Origin: Ottelia alismoides
Lineage: Eukaryota; Streptophyta; Magnoliopsida; Alismatales; Hydrocharitaceae
Reading direction: 5' to 3'
NCBI GenBank assembly: GCA_037367405.1
Contig: JAZKJV010003360.1
Span: forward strand, 310,001 to 374,000
DNA length: 64,000 nt
A model generated the notes under the pieces. It searched no databases and was not told where the DNA came from. It was given only the letters and a program-made list of their open reading frames with translations. This document shows, one piece after another, positions 45,188-56,020 of this stretch (positions within the stretch are counted from its first letter, which is position 1; the number at the start of each line of letters is the position of its first letter). A program made the position numbers and the translations under genes.

Positions 45188-48100
45188 TGATGAATTCAGG
45201 ATTCATCACACCAAAAGTTGAAAATAGAGTTTCATTTCCGAGTAATTAGCTGCATCTCATCATTTATTATGCTTTTTACCATTCATACACTTAGAATTAA
45301 TATCTGCATTTTAGCATGCATATTTGCATCCATAATCATCTTCACATTTTCACCTAACTTCATGCATTTATAATTAATTCATGTTATATCCAATTGATAT
45401 GAAACCAACTTATTGTGTTCATATTACTAACCTTAATACATGAAAAATCCTAAAAAAATGCTAACTCGTAGATATGTAAAATAAACCCAAACCCTAATTT
45501 CAGATCAAACAGAGTAAAACACTAATATCTTCCTCAAACAGTGTCTGATATCACTCTACTCTTAAAGTAATATACATACAAATACCTTCAAAACAATACC
45601 AATTTCATAGATATTAGAGCTCACTTGTGGATGTTGGGTTTTGGGACCTAATTGTGCATTGTACATTTTCATTGATTTTGACCCCACATTTCATGTGCAT
45701 ATTTCGCTAATTTTAGATTTTTTTTCTTTTTCATTTCTTCGATTAATTCATTCTTTTAATAAATCATATAAAAATTAAAATCCAAAAAAAATAAGAAAAG
45801 CAAAGAAATAGACCACTTCTGACTTGACCTTATTCACCTAATCAACTTGTATATAATTAACCTCCCTAATTTATTTTGACATTTACTCAACCCATAAAAA
45901 TCCAAAAAATATCACTAAAGTCCATTGCTTTATTTCATAGCATGTTTGACTTTTGTATGCATTTATTTATCATCAGAAAAACCAATAAAATTACAAAGCT
46001 AAAAAATGGTCTTCTATATCCATAAAATATCACAAGAATATGCATTTCTTACATTTTGCATTTCTTTTCCACCTGAGTACTTCATGAACATTGTAGATCA
46101 TAATTAGATGCACGTTTTTTGTGTTGAGATCTTCTGCATCTGAGCCCATTTTCTATTTTTAAAGTATTTATTTCTACATTTTTAAGCCTGGTCAACTCTC
46201 TACCACTTGGCATCATGCCATTGGGCCACGTGGCTCCTGGTCACTCGTTCTATTTCTCTCTATTGTCACATGCCTAGCACGTGACACTCCTCTTTCCCCG
46301 TGTCACATGCCTAGCACATGACTTCTTCTTCCTTCTTCCTCACGTATGCGTGTACATCTCCCCACCGCACCTGCCATTTCCCCAACTACACCATCAATGC
46401 CACCCTATCGCCTCTACCTGCCCCAAATGATCGCGCAACGACCACTCCCCCAACCTATGCCCGTGCCTCGTGCATCCCTCGTGACCCTATCTCCTCCCTT
46501 ATCATTACATTGACCCCTTATCCTCTCCATTTAGCTACCTATAAAACTTGGTTGCCACCCATCATTCCGATCATCTGCCAGTCTCGTGAGATATTGACCT
46601 TCTCCAGCTCCTTCCACCTATGGTGTGACATGCTATAGGTGGTAATTTTGAGCGACAATGACAAGGAATTTCTCCTCAAGCATGATCCAGTGATGATCAC
46701 TCGTTGTTGCCACTACATCTGTGCAGTTGCCCAACTCGACCTTGCCGACGTCTTGAGCGAGGATATAGGCCAACATCTGTGTTCCAGCTATTCCCAGGCA
46801 TTTACTCTAAACTCTCATGTATATCTCTCTAATCTCTTTCTCTTTTCTCCCTTGCATTTCTCCTCCTATTCTTTTATTCCTCTGTTTGTTCTTCTTCTGC
46901 TCGTTTTACGTTCAACCACAATCATATCCATTTCATAACTCTGTCTTCGATACATTGCACTACCACCTTTATTCTGCCCGAGCGCCCTTGGGCTTCCCAC
47001 CACCTTACCTTGGCCACTCCGTCGCACATTATCGGTCGAGCCCGTACATCATCATTTCTTCTTGACCTGCACTCCATCACCATCCATGGAGCCTGGCTTC
47101 TCATCTTTTGTACTTCTAAATTGGCCGAGTTCTGCTTGACGTCAAGGCTTCCTTGCAGGTACATGATCTGGAGGCGAAGCCAATCAAAGCCCTCGCCCTC
47201 TCATGCCACCACCTGCTGAAGATCTGAGCTTGAATACCACCTTCTGCTGACCATCTCCAGCTCCTTCACTCGCTCGCCTTCTCCCACTCTATCGTGTATC
47301 GACGAGCGAGCTTCACAACTTAAGCCTCATCCCGCCACTGCATCATCGGGGTTTTGCCACCGCAACTCGTTTCACCACGCTCCCTGCACCTCGCGATCTA
47401 ACTTCAACAGCATCATCGGTTAGCCCCATCACCAACCTCAGCAAAGACGAAGAATAAACTCGAGAATTGGGCTACAACCTTCGCCATATAATGAACACAA
47501 CATATTCCGGCTGTCCAAAGATGCTCGATTCGTGACCCTTGGATCCATCTCGATTGGACGTCCACGATCTTCTCTAGGTCTTCCATCCGAGCATCGAGCC
47601 TCAGAAGGACTAAAGCAACTAAATACTAACACAGAAGTAATCACCCGAGCCAGTCATGCCACACGTGACCAATCACGTGTGGCGACAATATTGCACCCCA
47701 GCCCTTGCAAATCTCCAGAACTACATAAAGGTCCAGGTCACATGTTAGTGGCATGACTTTTGGGCTAATTGCAGGTGGCACCACATGCCTCTAGAAATTA
47801 CAAAAGACCCTCGTTGGGGTAAAGTACAAGGAGGTCCAGCTGCCTTACAGAAATTGCAAGAAGCCCCCCCTGAAGGGTATAACTGCGAACTATTTCTTTA
47901 TTTTAATTACTATTTAGTCCCTGAACATCAATTAGTCATATCTTGAACATTATTTATCAGGTTTCAACGTTTTTGGTTTCATTTTGATCCCTGATTCATT
48001 GTCGTTCATATTAAATATTTAGATTCTATTTCTGACACATTATTTGGCATTAAATAATTCAAGGATTCATTTTATTTGTTTTGAGCACCTCTATTCCTTG

Positions 48101-48655
48101 ATATCAATTCTCTATTGCTCAATAACTTGTGATTTGTGGAAGTTTCTTCAGGAGATCAATTAGAGCTTAATGAAATATTTATTTGCGATAATCATTGGAT
48201 AATTGGCTTCGGTCATGGCTTGCTTCACTTCCTCCACATTCACGTTCATCCTCACATTTACATTTTGTATCATCTAAAAATCAACATAAATATTACATTT
48301 GTTTATTGCTCACATTGCATAGCATTATTTTATATGCATTAAAATATTTTTCAAATTCATACATCACATTTCTTTTCATAAAACCATCTAAAAAGTGAAA
48401 AAGGAAAAAATAACAAAAATATTTATATTCCTCTGAAAACATAAGTTCTAGATCGCCTAATAATTAACCTAAGGAGACAGTGGCCTCCCTGAGTTCGACC
48501 TTGGGCTTGCCCAAGTAAAATATAAATTGGACCGCTCACTTTTAGTTGAAACATTAATTGAGTAGTAGTTTTTGCTTAATCTGTTTATTGCTTGACCGTA
48601 ACAAAACTGGACATTAATTCCACATAATTAGCGAGGGTTAATCACGTGTTTTTCA
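45188..48655 (+). repeat. Element E 3' LTR
   Basis: It is complete, 3.47 kb, from TGATGAATT to TTTTTCA. The part from about 46245 on pairs with 33169-35608. It starts with the TGATGAAT-N5-ATTCATCA palindrome. The TATA box is at 46540. A G-box pair at 47662-47679 has 12-base spacing. The following bases (CGAAC, 48656-48660) should recur left of E, outside the window. Confidence 0.88.
46540..46546 (+). promoter_or_regulatory. TATA box of the E 3' LTR
   Basis: TATAAAA aligns with the 5' LTR box at 33475-33481. Confidence 0.6.
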
Positions 48656-49970
48656 CGAACTTCTCCTTGAACTCCCCCATCTTCACCCACTTTAGGGATC
48701 AAGAAGACTCTTGTCTTGATCTTCCCCCTTCCGCTACTTTCCTTTTACCAATAAATCCTTTGTTCGAGACAAACTCTCATCTCGAACTTGTTCCATCTTT
48801 TTTGAGAATTTATTGGGTATTATTTCCCAATGCAGATCTATCACCCGCTCAGGAGCACGAGCACGATTCAGACTTTGAGATGGCATCCCAAGGTAGAGGA
48901 AAGGGACCAGTTCAATCGAATATCGATCTAGGCAAGAAACATGTCACTAATCAGAATGAAGTGAATAGTTATCTCTTAGCATCTATCAAGGTCATCCGGA
49001 AGCAGTTGATTGATCAAGCTCTAGCCCAGGTCACCTTTTAAGAAATGTTTAATGATCTGAGGAGAAGGTTAGAGTAAAGAGAGACACGAGGAGGGGGGGA
49101 TGATTTACATGGCGATAATGATGATAATCTCTGTGTAGATGGACCTCGCGGAGGTGAGGGAGAGGGAAGGAGAGGTTATCCCAAGCCCACACTCAAGCAA
49201 ACTTACAACCTTGGGTCTAGCCATCCAGATTTCTTCGATCCATGGATACTTTGAGCTAAAACTGTAGCTCCTCTCTCTTCTCCTCACCTTCTAGGGGACA
49301 TCCACTGAAGAAGCATACATCCATCGACAACAATTCAAATGCATCTTCTACACCACACACTATCCCAACATCCCGTTGGGCATAGTCAGTATGAACACTT
49401 TCCCTTTTAGCCTTCATGGCAAGGCACTTTACTGGATAAACCATTTGGACAAAGTAGTGATGATGTGGGAAGAACTGAAATCTACTTTTCTGCACAAATA
49501 TTACCCACTTGGTCATCTTAACTTGACGTGGTCCAAGATCGCCAGCATCTCCTAGAGACCACAAGAGTCCATTGATGAGACATGGGAGCGATTCAACAAC
49601 TTAATCAAGAAATGCCCCCGCCATGATATCCCAAAAACCTGTTTGGTCCAGCATTTTTGTCGGTGACTCACTGAAAATAGCCAACGTTTAGTTGATGCTG
49701 CATGAGGAGGTTCACATTTCAACAAAGACAAAGATGATGTGCGGATGATCTTTGAGAAGATGGTCTATGGAGAGGCCACACTCTCCTCATCTCGTTCTTT
49801 TCAGGTACAGCCACAGATCCTATGCAAATCTGTAAACCTGGCAGACTCACGTAAAGTTGATATGAGCGAGAACTCAGATCTCCACATCATTGGCAGCCAC
49901 CTGTCCATTTCTGATCTTGATTCTCAAGAAAGTCATCTTCTTAGAAGCATATTATTAGAGATGTAATTTT
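48656..49970 (+). pseudogene. gag: F1: gag remnant of an older Athila/Tat-like element
   Basis: The leader end (ACTTCTCCTTGAACTCCCCC) is shared with F2 at about 54600. The likely gag start is the ATG at 48880 (MASQGRGKGP). The frame reads to a stop near 49040, then continues broken: GEGEGRRGYPKPTLKQTYN, FPFSLHGKALYWINHLDKVV, LKSTFLHKYYPLGHLNLTW, PQESIDETWERFNNLIKKCP and DDVRMIFEKMVYGEATLSSS, to a stop at about 49965. The order matches the capsid of A and E but the sequence is a different family. No pol follows; copia-like sequence begins at once. E's 3' LTR ends directly before it, so E probably inserted into this element. Confidence 0.72.
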
Positions 49971-51080
49971 TTTAAGAATCTCAAGGTCGCAAAGTAGGTA
50001 TCCAATAACATCTTTTATATTTGTAATGAAGTATCTCTCTAGTGCAAGATTCCAGCTTTTCTTGCATCCATATTATAGCATGGACCAATCAACCCTTAAT
50101 CCTCCAATGTATGGCACTAAGCTTTATTCCAAACCATAGCTAACGAGGAGTTTTGTGTTCATATTTGCATGGAATCTTATTAAGGATATATATTTTAGTC
50201 TCTACTACATATATATCTGGAAGCTAAAAGGTAATTATGCTAAGTGTCGTCATTGATCAGATCATATCTAACATGATCCTATTGCATCTCTTTACAACTC
50301 CATTGAGATGAGATGTAGTAGGAGGGGTGAGATATGAATGACATTCCTTTCTCTATAAAGTATTCCTTGAATTCATCTAATAGGTATTGGCCAACCAGGT
50401 TAGATCAAATTCATTTCATCTTTCTTCTAACTTTGGTTCTCAACTAAAATTCTGAAATCTTTGAACATTTCAAAGGTTTCTAATGGGTAAAGGAAGAAAT
50501 CTCATACCATTAATAATCATCAATGGATATCACATATCATTAATGTTCATTATAGTGTAGAGGGTCCACATACATAAATATGTATGAAGTCCTGAATAAC
50601 TCATATCTTACACCATTCTCAGAAAATGGTGCATCATACATTTTATCTTTGAATTCTAAATTCATAGGTATGTAATATTTTGAACTTTCAGACAATCTAA
50701 AGTTCAAATTCTTATTAGTCTTTTGATCTTATGAACATTAATATGTCTAAGTCTTGATGCCAATTCATTGTCAAATGATCTTATCCTCCTTTTGATCCTT
50801 TTAGGTTTATTTTTCAATATTACAAATGTTAATGAACTATTCATTTATATTCTAATTTAGTATAGTCCTTTAGATGTTAGATTGCAATATAAAATCTATC
50901 CATCATAACTCTTTATGATAGGTCTATTCAAGAATGTATGTCTATTTCTAACAAGTTTAGAAATAGACAATGAATATATTCTAATATCTGGGTCAGAGAG
51001 ACATTCTCTAAGATTGATGGCTCTCCCACTGAAAATATGCGGTCATTTTATCCAATGCAGATTGTTGAAACAATTACAAC
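49971..51080 (-). pseudogene. Ty1/copia remnant, pre-integrase and integrase core
   Basis: Minus-strand translation in shifting frames gives, from 51000 downward: SISKLVRNRHTFLNRPIIKS and LTSKGLY (protease/pre-integrase junction), then NELASRLRHINVHKIKRLIR, the GAG_pre-integrase motif of copia elements, then MYVDPLHYNEH, a decayed IDDY motif, LDEFKEYFIEKGMSFISHPS and SSQWSCKEMQ. The last matches the copia order of DEF, KEYL, SQLTPPGTPQ, NGV and ERRN. It is full of stops, so it is an old fragment. No LTR or RT part was found. It lies between two Athila-like gag remnants, on the opposite strand. Confidence 0.6.
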
Positions 51081-52640
51081 TATACCTGGTGGGTAATTAA
51101 AAATATTTTTTCACTTATAAAAATTCAAAAACATTGCATTTTCTCCTATTTTGCATTTAGAAATACATAAAAATTATAAAAATATTTTGAGAAATTCCAA
51201 AAAAATCATGTGTGTTTTTTATGCATATAATGAATTCGGGCTTCGGTTATGTCCACGAAGATCAAAGAAAGGAGACTAAATCACTAAACCTCAGATATTT
51301 GGGAGTTGAAGTTCAGTTCTAGTTTCACCCAGGCCCTATTCTCATTTCTCATAGCTCGGCATCTGACTTCCGTTTGATTTCATAGTTAAGTGGGGGTAGC
51401 ACGTAGTCTTCCAACCTTCACAAGCTCCTTCCTTCACTGGGATTCCATTATATATGATATTATTGAATTTTAAGCTGTTCTTGGCACTTACCTTTCGCGA
51501 TAGTTAAGATGATTTGCGATAGATGAAATATCTTAGTCAAGCTTAGGCAGATGTGACCCTTGTGTTCCAATCATTTCAATTTCATTATTGGTCTATATGA
51601 CAAGTCAGTTCTTCACTCGCATTTTTCTTCTGAAGATATATATGGTCGGGGTCTGTTTATTAAGCTGTTATATTAGGCTGAAGCAGGCTTAACACATGTC
51701 GGAGGGTTCACCACCCCGCCCAAAAGTGCCTTATTAGGCCGGTCCCCGAGGGACGTCAAATGTCCTTCTTTCTTGAAAGATATGAGATCGGGGGAGAGTC
51801 GTGAGGAGGGCATTCTTTTTCATTGAGGATCTCGCTTTTTGGACAAGACATCTTCCCAGATACGCACTTTTCTTCATTCGACGAATGATGTCAGTCAGAC
51901 TCAAAGGGGCGGCTCTTCATCCAATCAAATGTCGAGCGAGGGGATACTCGAAAGCTGATTCTAATCTTTTGTTTTTCAAAATACTATCAAAATCCCCTAA
52001 AAATTAGAAAAGACAAAAAACTTATAAAATTCTAAAAATTTATAGAAAAATTACAAAAATATATTTTAAGTTTCTGAATTTTCTTTACATTATTTACTAT
52101 TTAGGAAAATTAGAATTGGACTCACTCTAGTAAATATTTATTAAGTCCATTTAAAGGTCTCTGATTACTATTTTATTTATTTTGTGTTTTTCCTTAATTA
52201 AAAATATCAAAAAACATTCAAAAATATCCAAAAATTACCAAAAATGGAGAAAAATATAGAAAACCCAAAAATATTTTAGTTTTGACTTTTTTGACTTTAT
52301 TTCCTATGTTGAAAAATCTAAAAATATCCTTTTGTGCACTTTTTTTATATCTTTTTCTATATTTAGTTAATCATATATATATATATATATTATATCATAT
52401 TTTAAAAATCAAATTTAAAAATTTGCAAAATAAAAAAACATAAAAATAGAAAACCCACAAACATTTAATCATCAAAATACCCTAAAAATCTTAAGTTGCC
52501 TTTTCTATATTTTTCCCTACCTCATGCTCCTTTGCGGTTCGACCCCTACTGCTTTCATATTGTACACCTTTTCTGTGGGGTATAATAAATTTTAGCTCAC
52601 CTTATTTATTACTTAATCATTATTGTGGGTTAATTGTTGA
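51081..52640. other. Unclassified AT-rich sequence, ending in an LTR-like tail
   Basis: No gene is visible. The last part (about 52080-52640) resembles the end of G's LTR (59130-59640): low-complexity A/T runs, a (TA)n stretch (52375-52391) and GGTATAATAAATTTTAGCTC beside ATTGTGGGTTAATT. A GC-richer block at 51640-51960 stands out and matches nothing I recognise. Confidence 0.45.
52375..52391. repeat. (TA)n microsatellite
   Basis: A pure TA run occurs within the AT-rich LTR-like tail. Confidence 0.85.
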
Positions 52641-54590
52641 AATTATGCTTGAGTTAATGGTTGATAGCCGAGAGAGGCATTGATACAACTATTGCCGGAT
52701 TCGATTTGTCGGACACAACATGCCCTCCAAGATAGGTCACTAGACACATCGATTCTGATGCAATTAAATAAATGACGCTAAGAGGAGCATCGATTTGTAG
52801 AGCATAGAGTTGACCCAACTTCTTTTGCCAATCATTTATTTCACTGTCTTTATTTCTCTCTTTATTCTATAATTATCTAAGAATACTCTAATTGCTTTCT
52901 TGTTTGTATTTGCTGCAAGGGTCTGCTCATCAAGGGAGTATTTCTTTGGAGATTCGACGTACCCAAGATCCACGGAGATCGATGGTCCATTTACCCATCG
53001 GTAGCAAAGGAGACAAGCAGTCGGGTAGAAGTTTCTTAGCTAATTTACTGTAAATTTTGTGTGAGAGAGATTCATTCATAAAAATTTTAATAATATAGGT
53101 GAACACTCATACGCTCGGTCCTATTTTACCAAGTTATTGTTCATTTGGGGGCTCACCAGTTTTATCACATTTTCACCACCTTCTACACAAACATTCTCCC
53201 TATTTTCCCTCATATTTTCTTTTGTTTCTCATGATTTATGTGTTCAGCCTTCATTTTCATTTTTTTCGTGTGATTGAGCCCATAGATTTTTAGAATTGAT
53301 TGGTTGAGTAAGTTAGGTCCAAATCCCTAATATTTACATGCTTCTATAGTCCCTGATACGTTTGGATCTAGCTTAAACTCAACTTATGCTTCATGAAAGT
53401 AGAAACTCTTGCTAGGGCGATTTCACCGCTTTGCACATCACATATAGATTAGGTTAAAAAATTTTGTCATGCATCTCTCATAAAGAGAGAGCTGGGAAGC
53501 ACTATTAGTCTTCTATCTGAGCATTCATCATTTTGACACAAGGGTGAGATTTCCATCCTACTATCACCTTGAATTACTTTATCGCTATCTCCTTCTATTT
53601 TTGATCGCTTATGTTTAAAAGAAAATCCAAAAAATATCATTACGTGGATATTTCTGGAAAAGACTAGAAAAAAATGAAAATCCAAAAATTAAAACAAGGG
53701 GTCTGCTTAATAAACTTTGCCCTAATTAAAATTTGTAACGTACATCATGTTTAGAGTCCATAAAGCCCACCTTGTATTCAGGTATACTCCAAACTGAGAG
53801 AGGCATGACCCTTAAAGAATAGAGCCAAAAACCCGATTTGTGGGGTCCTTGATTATCACCAGGGAACGACGAGGTATTGTAGCTTCTATCATACGTAGGC
53901 TAGTAAGGACTTGTCAACGACTATCTTCTCACCTTATGTAGAACATCTGACTTGGTCCGAAGTATTGAACTTAGGCCATCCCCTCACGGGGGTGTCTATC
54001 TCATCATCTTGCATACGAGTACCTCATTTTTTATGGAAGTATTGGGTTCACCTACCAGCTTCCTCTCTTATTCTTTAGCTGAGTAGCCCTTTAGGATTGA
54101 TATTGAGGACTTCAAAGTGCAGATCAAAGGATACAAAGGAAGTGGAAAGTACATGATAATTTTCTGGTAGTACTCACTTTTATATAGGGCTAGCTATTAG
54201 GTACGTGTAATGAGATGACCTGAAACAACAATAAAATTGAAAAGATAAAAATAGTTGATCCTTTACGACTTCACCTGTGTTGAGTTGGTGAACTCCTTAC
54301 TTGGTGTTTGTTTAGATTGAGTTAGGATTCCAAGATTAGTCCCTCACACTTGCACCATTTTTTTCCTTTTATTTGCATTTCTTTTTAAGTTTCCCACTCT
54401 GAGACTTTTTATCTCTTCACTCATCCTCTTGTTTTCCCCATGATCATTTCTCCTCATATATTTTTCTTTTGCTATCTAAAGACTTCGTATCCTGGATGGT
54501 CTTGTTTAGATTTTGTAAACACCTATATTGAATCAAGAATGCTAACATCATCAATAGTGTAGGGTGATATCCAAGAAGTAAGTGTGGATC
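52641..54590 (+). other. F2 leader-like sequence
   Basis: It follows the LTR-like tail and precedes the F2 gag. Segments resemble the leader of G: the GTGTGAGAGAGATTCATTCA stretch at 53059 beside GTGAGAGAGAGATAAATTAT at about 60008. No clear tRNA-Asp primer site remains at its start. No gene is supported. Confidence 0.5.
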
Positions 54591-55345
54591 TTGCGGACTT
54601 CTCCTTGGACTCCCCCATATTCATCGACTTTGGGGATTGAGAAGACTCTTGTATCGATCTTACCCTTCCTTTAACCAATAAATCCTTTGTTCAAGATAGA
54701 CTCTCATCTCTAACTTGCTCCTTCTTTTCTATGAATTGATCGGGTGTTATTTCCCAATGCAGATCTTTCATCCGATCAAAAGATCGAGCATGATCCAGAC
54801 TTTGATATGACTTATCAAGGAAGAGGAAAGGGAGCAGTTCAACTGAATACCAATCATGGTACAAAACATGGAACTAATCAGAACAAAGTGAGCAGTCAGT
54901 TTTTGGCATCTATCTAGGCCATCCGGCAGCAGTTGACTGATCAAGCTCTAGCCAAGGTCACCTCTTAAGATATGTTGAATGATATGAGGAGAAGACCAGA
55001 GGAACGAGATACACAAGGGGGGGGAGAGGATGATTTACATGGCAATGTTAATAATCACTCAGTAGATGGACCTCACAAAGGTGAGGGAGAGGGAAGGAGA
55101 GGTCAACCCAAGCCCACACTTAAGCAAACTTACAACCCTAGGGCTGGCCAAATCAATAAGTGGATCCAAATTTCTATGATCCACGGACACTTCGAGATGA
55201 AACCATAGATCCCTCTCTCTTCTACCCACCTTCCAGGGAAATTCCAATGAAGAACGATACATCTATCTATAATAATTCAGATCCATCTGCAACACCATAC
55301 ACTACCCCATCATCCTGGTTGGTGTAGTCAAAATGACCTCTTTGA
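54591..55345 (+). pseudogene. gag: F2: truncated gag remnant
   Basis: It aligns with F1 from the shared leader phrase onward. The likely start is the ATG at 54807 (MTYQGRGKGA). It reads QFLASI, a stop, then AIRQQLTDQALAKVTS and a second stop; from 54972 it reads open as MLNDMRRRPEERDTQ, an acidic GGGEDDLHG stretch and GEGEGRRGQPKPTLKQTYNP, to a stop at 55206. Similarity to F1 ends near 55345, before the capsid core. The shared parts are the Gln/Arg-rich start and the basic linker. It is probably the same family as F1, truncated by later sequence. Confidence 0.65.
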
Positions 55346-56020
55346 TGGTCATGCGAGCCAACGATGAGCCATTATGTAATAAATGTTATTGCAAATCATT
55401 CCCTAATCTCAAATGAATAATAACTGATTTACATGATAGGTTCCTTAGTACAATTTGTGTTATATACCATGGCCTTCTTAATGATTATACAACAATTGAT
55501 TCAGTTTTTGAATCATAGAGGGTGGTGCTTGGATGAATATCTAAAGAGTTAGATTGAGGACACATTAAGCATTGTCCTAGCCTAAGTACGAGATGGAAAT
55601 CCTTTCTCTATTGGATTATATCTGATGACCTCTTAATGCAGGTCCTTTGCATAAGAATAGAGATTCGGTGGTGTTGGACTAGTTAGGTCAAAGAGTTTAC
55701 TTAGCGAGATCGAGATAACCAATTCCTATGCTGTATACTATCACAATGTTGGCATGCATCCTCTGATCTGAGGCAGATGTATTGCTATATGTCTAAGTAT
55801 GTACTTATAGCAGATCGATAGGTTGATGGCCTAATCAAGGTCTATACAACGGCGAGATGGTGTGCATACAAGGGCATATGAGTAACACGATCTCTCAAAG
55901 GGATCATACCGATTCACTTGTGAATCAGATTACATGAGCTCACTCATGAGGTAATGGGATCGATCAAATTCCATGCATGGTCATCTTGCTTTGGAAGCAT
56001 GACAAGAATTTGTAGGTATA
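55346..56020. other. Unclassified sequence before the G LTR
   Basis: No gene is supported. The composition is less AT-rich than the surroundings. It could be a solo or partial LTR of another family (TGATGGTCA near 55343, TGTTGGACT near 55672), but no second copy exists in the window to prove it. Confidence 0.35.

Larger units (their letters stand above)
33169..48655 (+). mobile_element. Element E: Athila-type Ty3/gypsy retrotransposon, plus strand
   Basis: It comprises a partial 5' LTR (33169-35608), primer-binding site (35611-35628), leader, gag-pol (37361-43537), hairpin array, polypurine tract (45175-45186) and complete 3' LTR (45188-48655). Sequence equivalent to 45188-46244 is missing from the front of the 5' LTR, because D is inserted there. 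A 98-base comparison (33601 on against 46670 on) shows about 18 differences, so E is clearly older than A and B. It is related to A, sharing gag start, leader blocks and domain order. Confidence 0.85.
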
